From Actinomycetota bacterium (lineage in GTDB: Bacteria; Actinomycetota; Actinomycetes; Actinomycetales; Microbacteriaceae): 6,503 nucleotides of DNA. Under the pieces are notes generated by a model. The model was given only the letters and a program-made list of their open reading frames with translations, did not search any database and was not told where the DNA came from. The stretch spans positions 1-6,503 of the forward strand of contig WLFX01000057.1 in NCBI GenBank assembly GCA_009703545.1. The letters are read 5' to 3'. Below are positions 6,461-6,503 of this stretch, one piece after another (positions within the stretch are counted from its first letter, which is position 1; every line of letters starts with the position of its first letter). Position numbers and translations under genes: made by a program.

Positions 6461-6503
6461 TTAGAGACCGTCTCCATCGGGCAGTACCACAACTGTAGCA
6501 CCC
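6461..6503 (-). CDS. C-terminal end of upstream gene, probably homoserine kinase
   Basis: The minus strand is open from the window edge to a TAA at 6461-6463 and encodes the final residues GATVVVLPDGDGL. The ending GATVVV followed by a short tail is compatible with the last strand of a GHMP kinase such as ThrB. In Actinobacteria thrB commonly lies directly upstream of rho. Thirteen residues cannot prove identity, so the name rests mostly on gene order. The frame was chosen because it gives a plausible strand and ends 87 bases before rho. Confidence 0.5.
   Translation of the reverse strand, partial: GATVVVLPDGDGL

Overview
The window is a tightly packed stretch of actinobacterial housekeeping DNA with every gene on the minus strand, so it reads from high to low coordinates. 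In order it holds the last codons of an upstream gene (probably homoserine kinase, thrB), a strongly altered rho, prfA (release factor RF1), prmC (RF1/RF2 methyltransferase), a YrdC-domain tRNA threonylcarbamoyl-AMP synthase, a WecA/MraY-family polyprenyl-phosphate sugar-1-phosphate transferase, a small four-helix membrane protein in the usual atpI position, atpB (subunit a), and the first 16 codons of atpE (subunit c). The same order (thrB, rho, prfA, prmC, sua5, rfe/wecA, atpI, atpB, atpE) is known from Mycobacterium and other Actinobacteria. The moderate GC (mid-50s percent by eye, not counted), very short spacers and close protein resemblance suggest a small-genome, probably aquatic Microbacteriaceae relative; that placement is inference.

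Layout: 6461-6503 is the end of the upstream gene. 6374-6460 is the only intergenic gap over 60 bases and carries a perfect 15-base palindrome abutting the rho ribosome binding site. 5138-6373 is the rho-like gene. From 5128 to 951 the genes are nearly continuous, with a 9-base rho/prfA spacer, a 4-base GTGA overlap of prfA and prmC, a short prmC/tsaC gap, a 4-base ATGA overlap of tsaC and wecA, and an 8-base overlap of wecA and atpI. A 57-base gap precedes atpB and a 39-base gap precedes atpE. No intrinsic terminator with a U-tract was seen. The ribosomal protein gene rpmE, which sits between rho and prfA in mycobacteria, is not here.

The genes cover translation termination (prfA and its modifier prmC), tRNA t6A formation, lipid-linked glycan initiation and the membrane sector of ATP synthase.

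The standout is rho. The RNA-binding half looks intact, but the ATPase half has lost the P-loop lysine and glycine, the catalytic glutamate, about 11 residues before the P-loop, the R-loop lysine, and the whole C-terminal ~65-70 residues with the arginine finger. The frame is nevertheless open for 411 codons, has a good ribosome binding site and keeps its operon position. It looks like a retained pseudo-ATPase rather than a decayed gene. An in-frame A AAA AAG heptamer with a short downstream hairpin lies exactly at the boundary between the RNA-binding half and the dead ATPase half.
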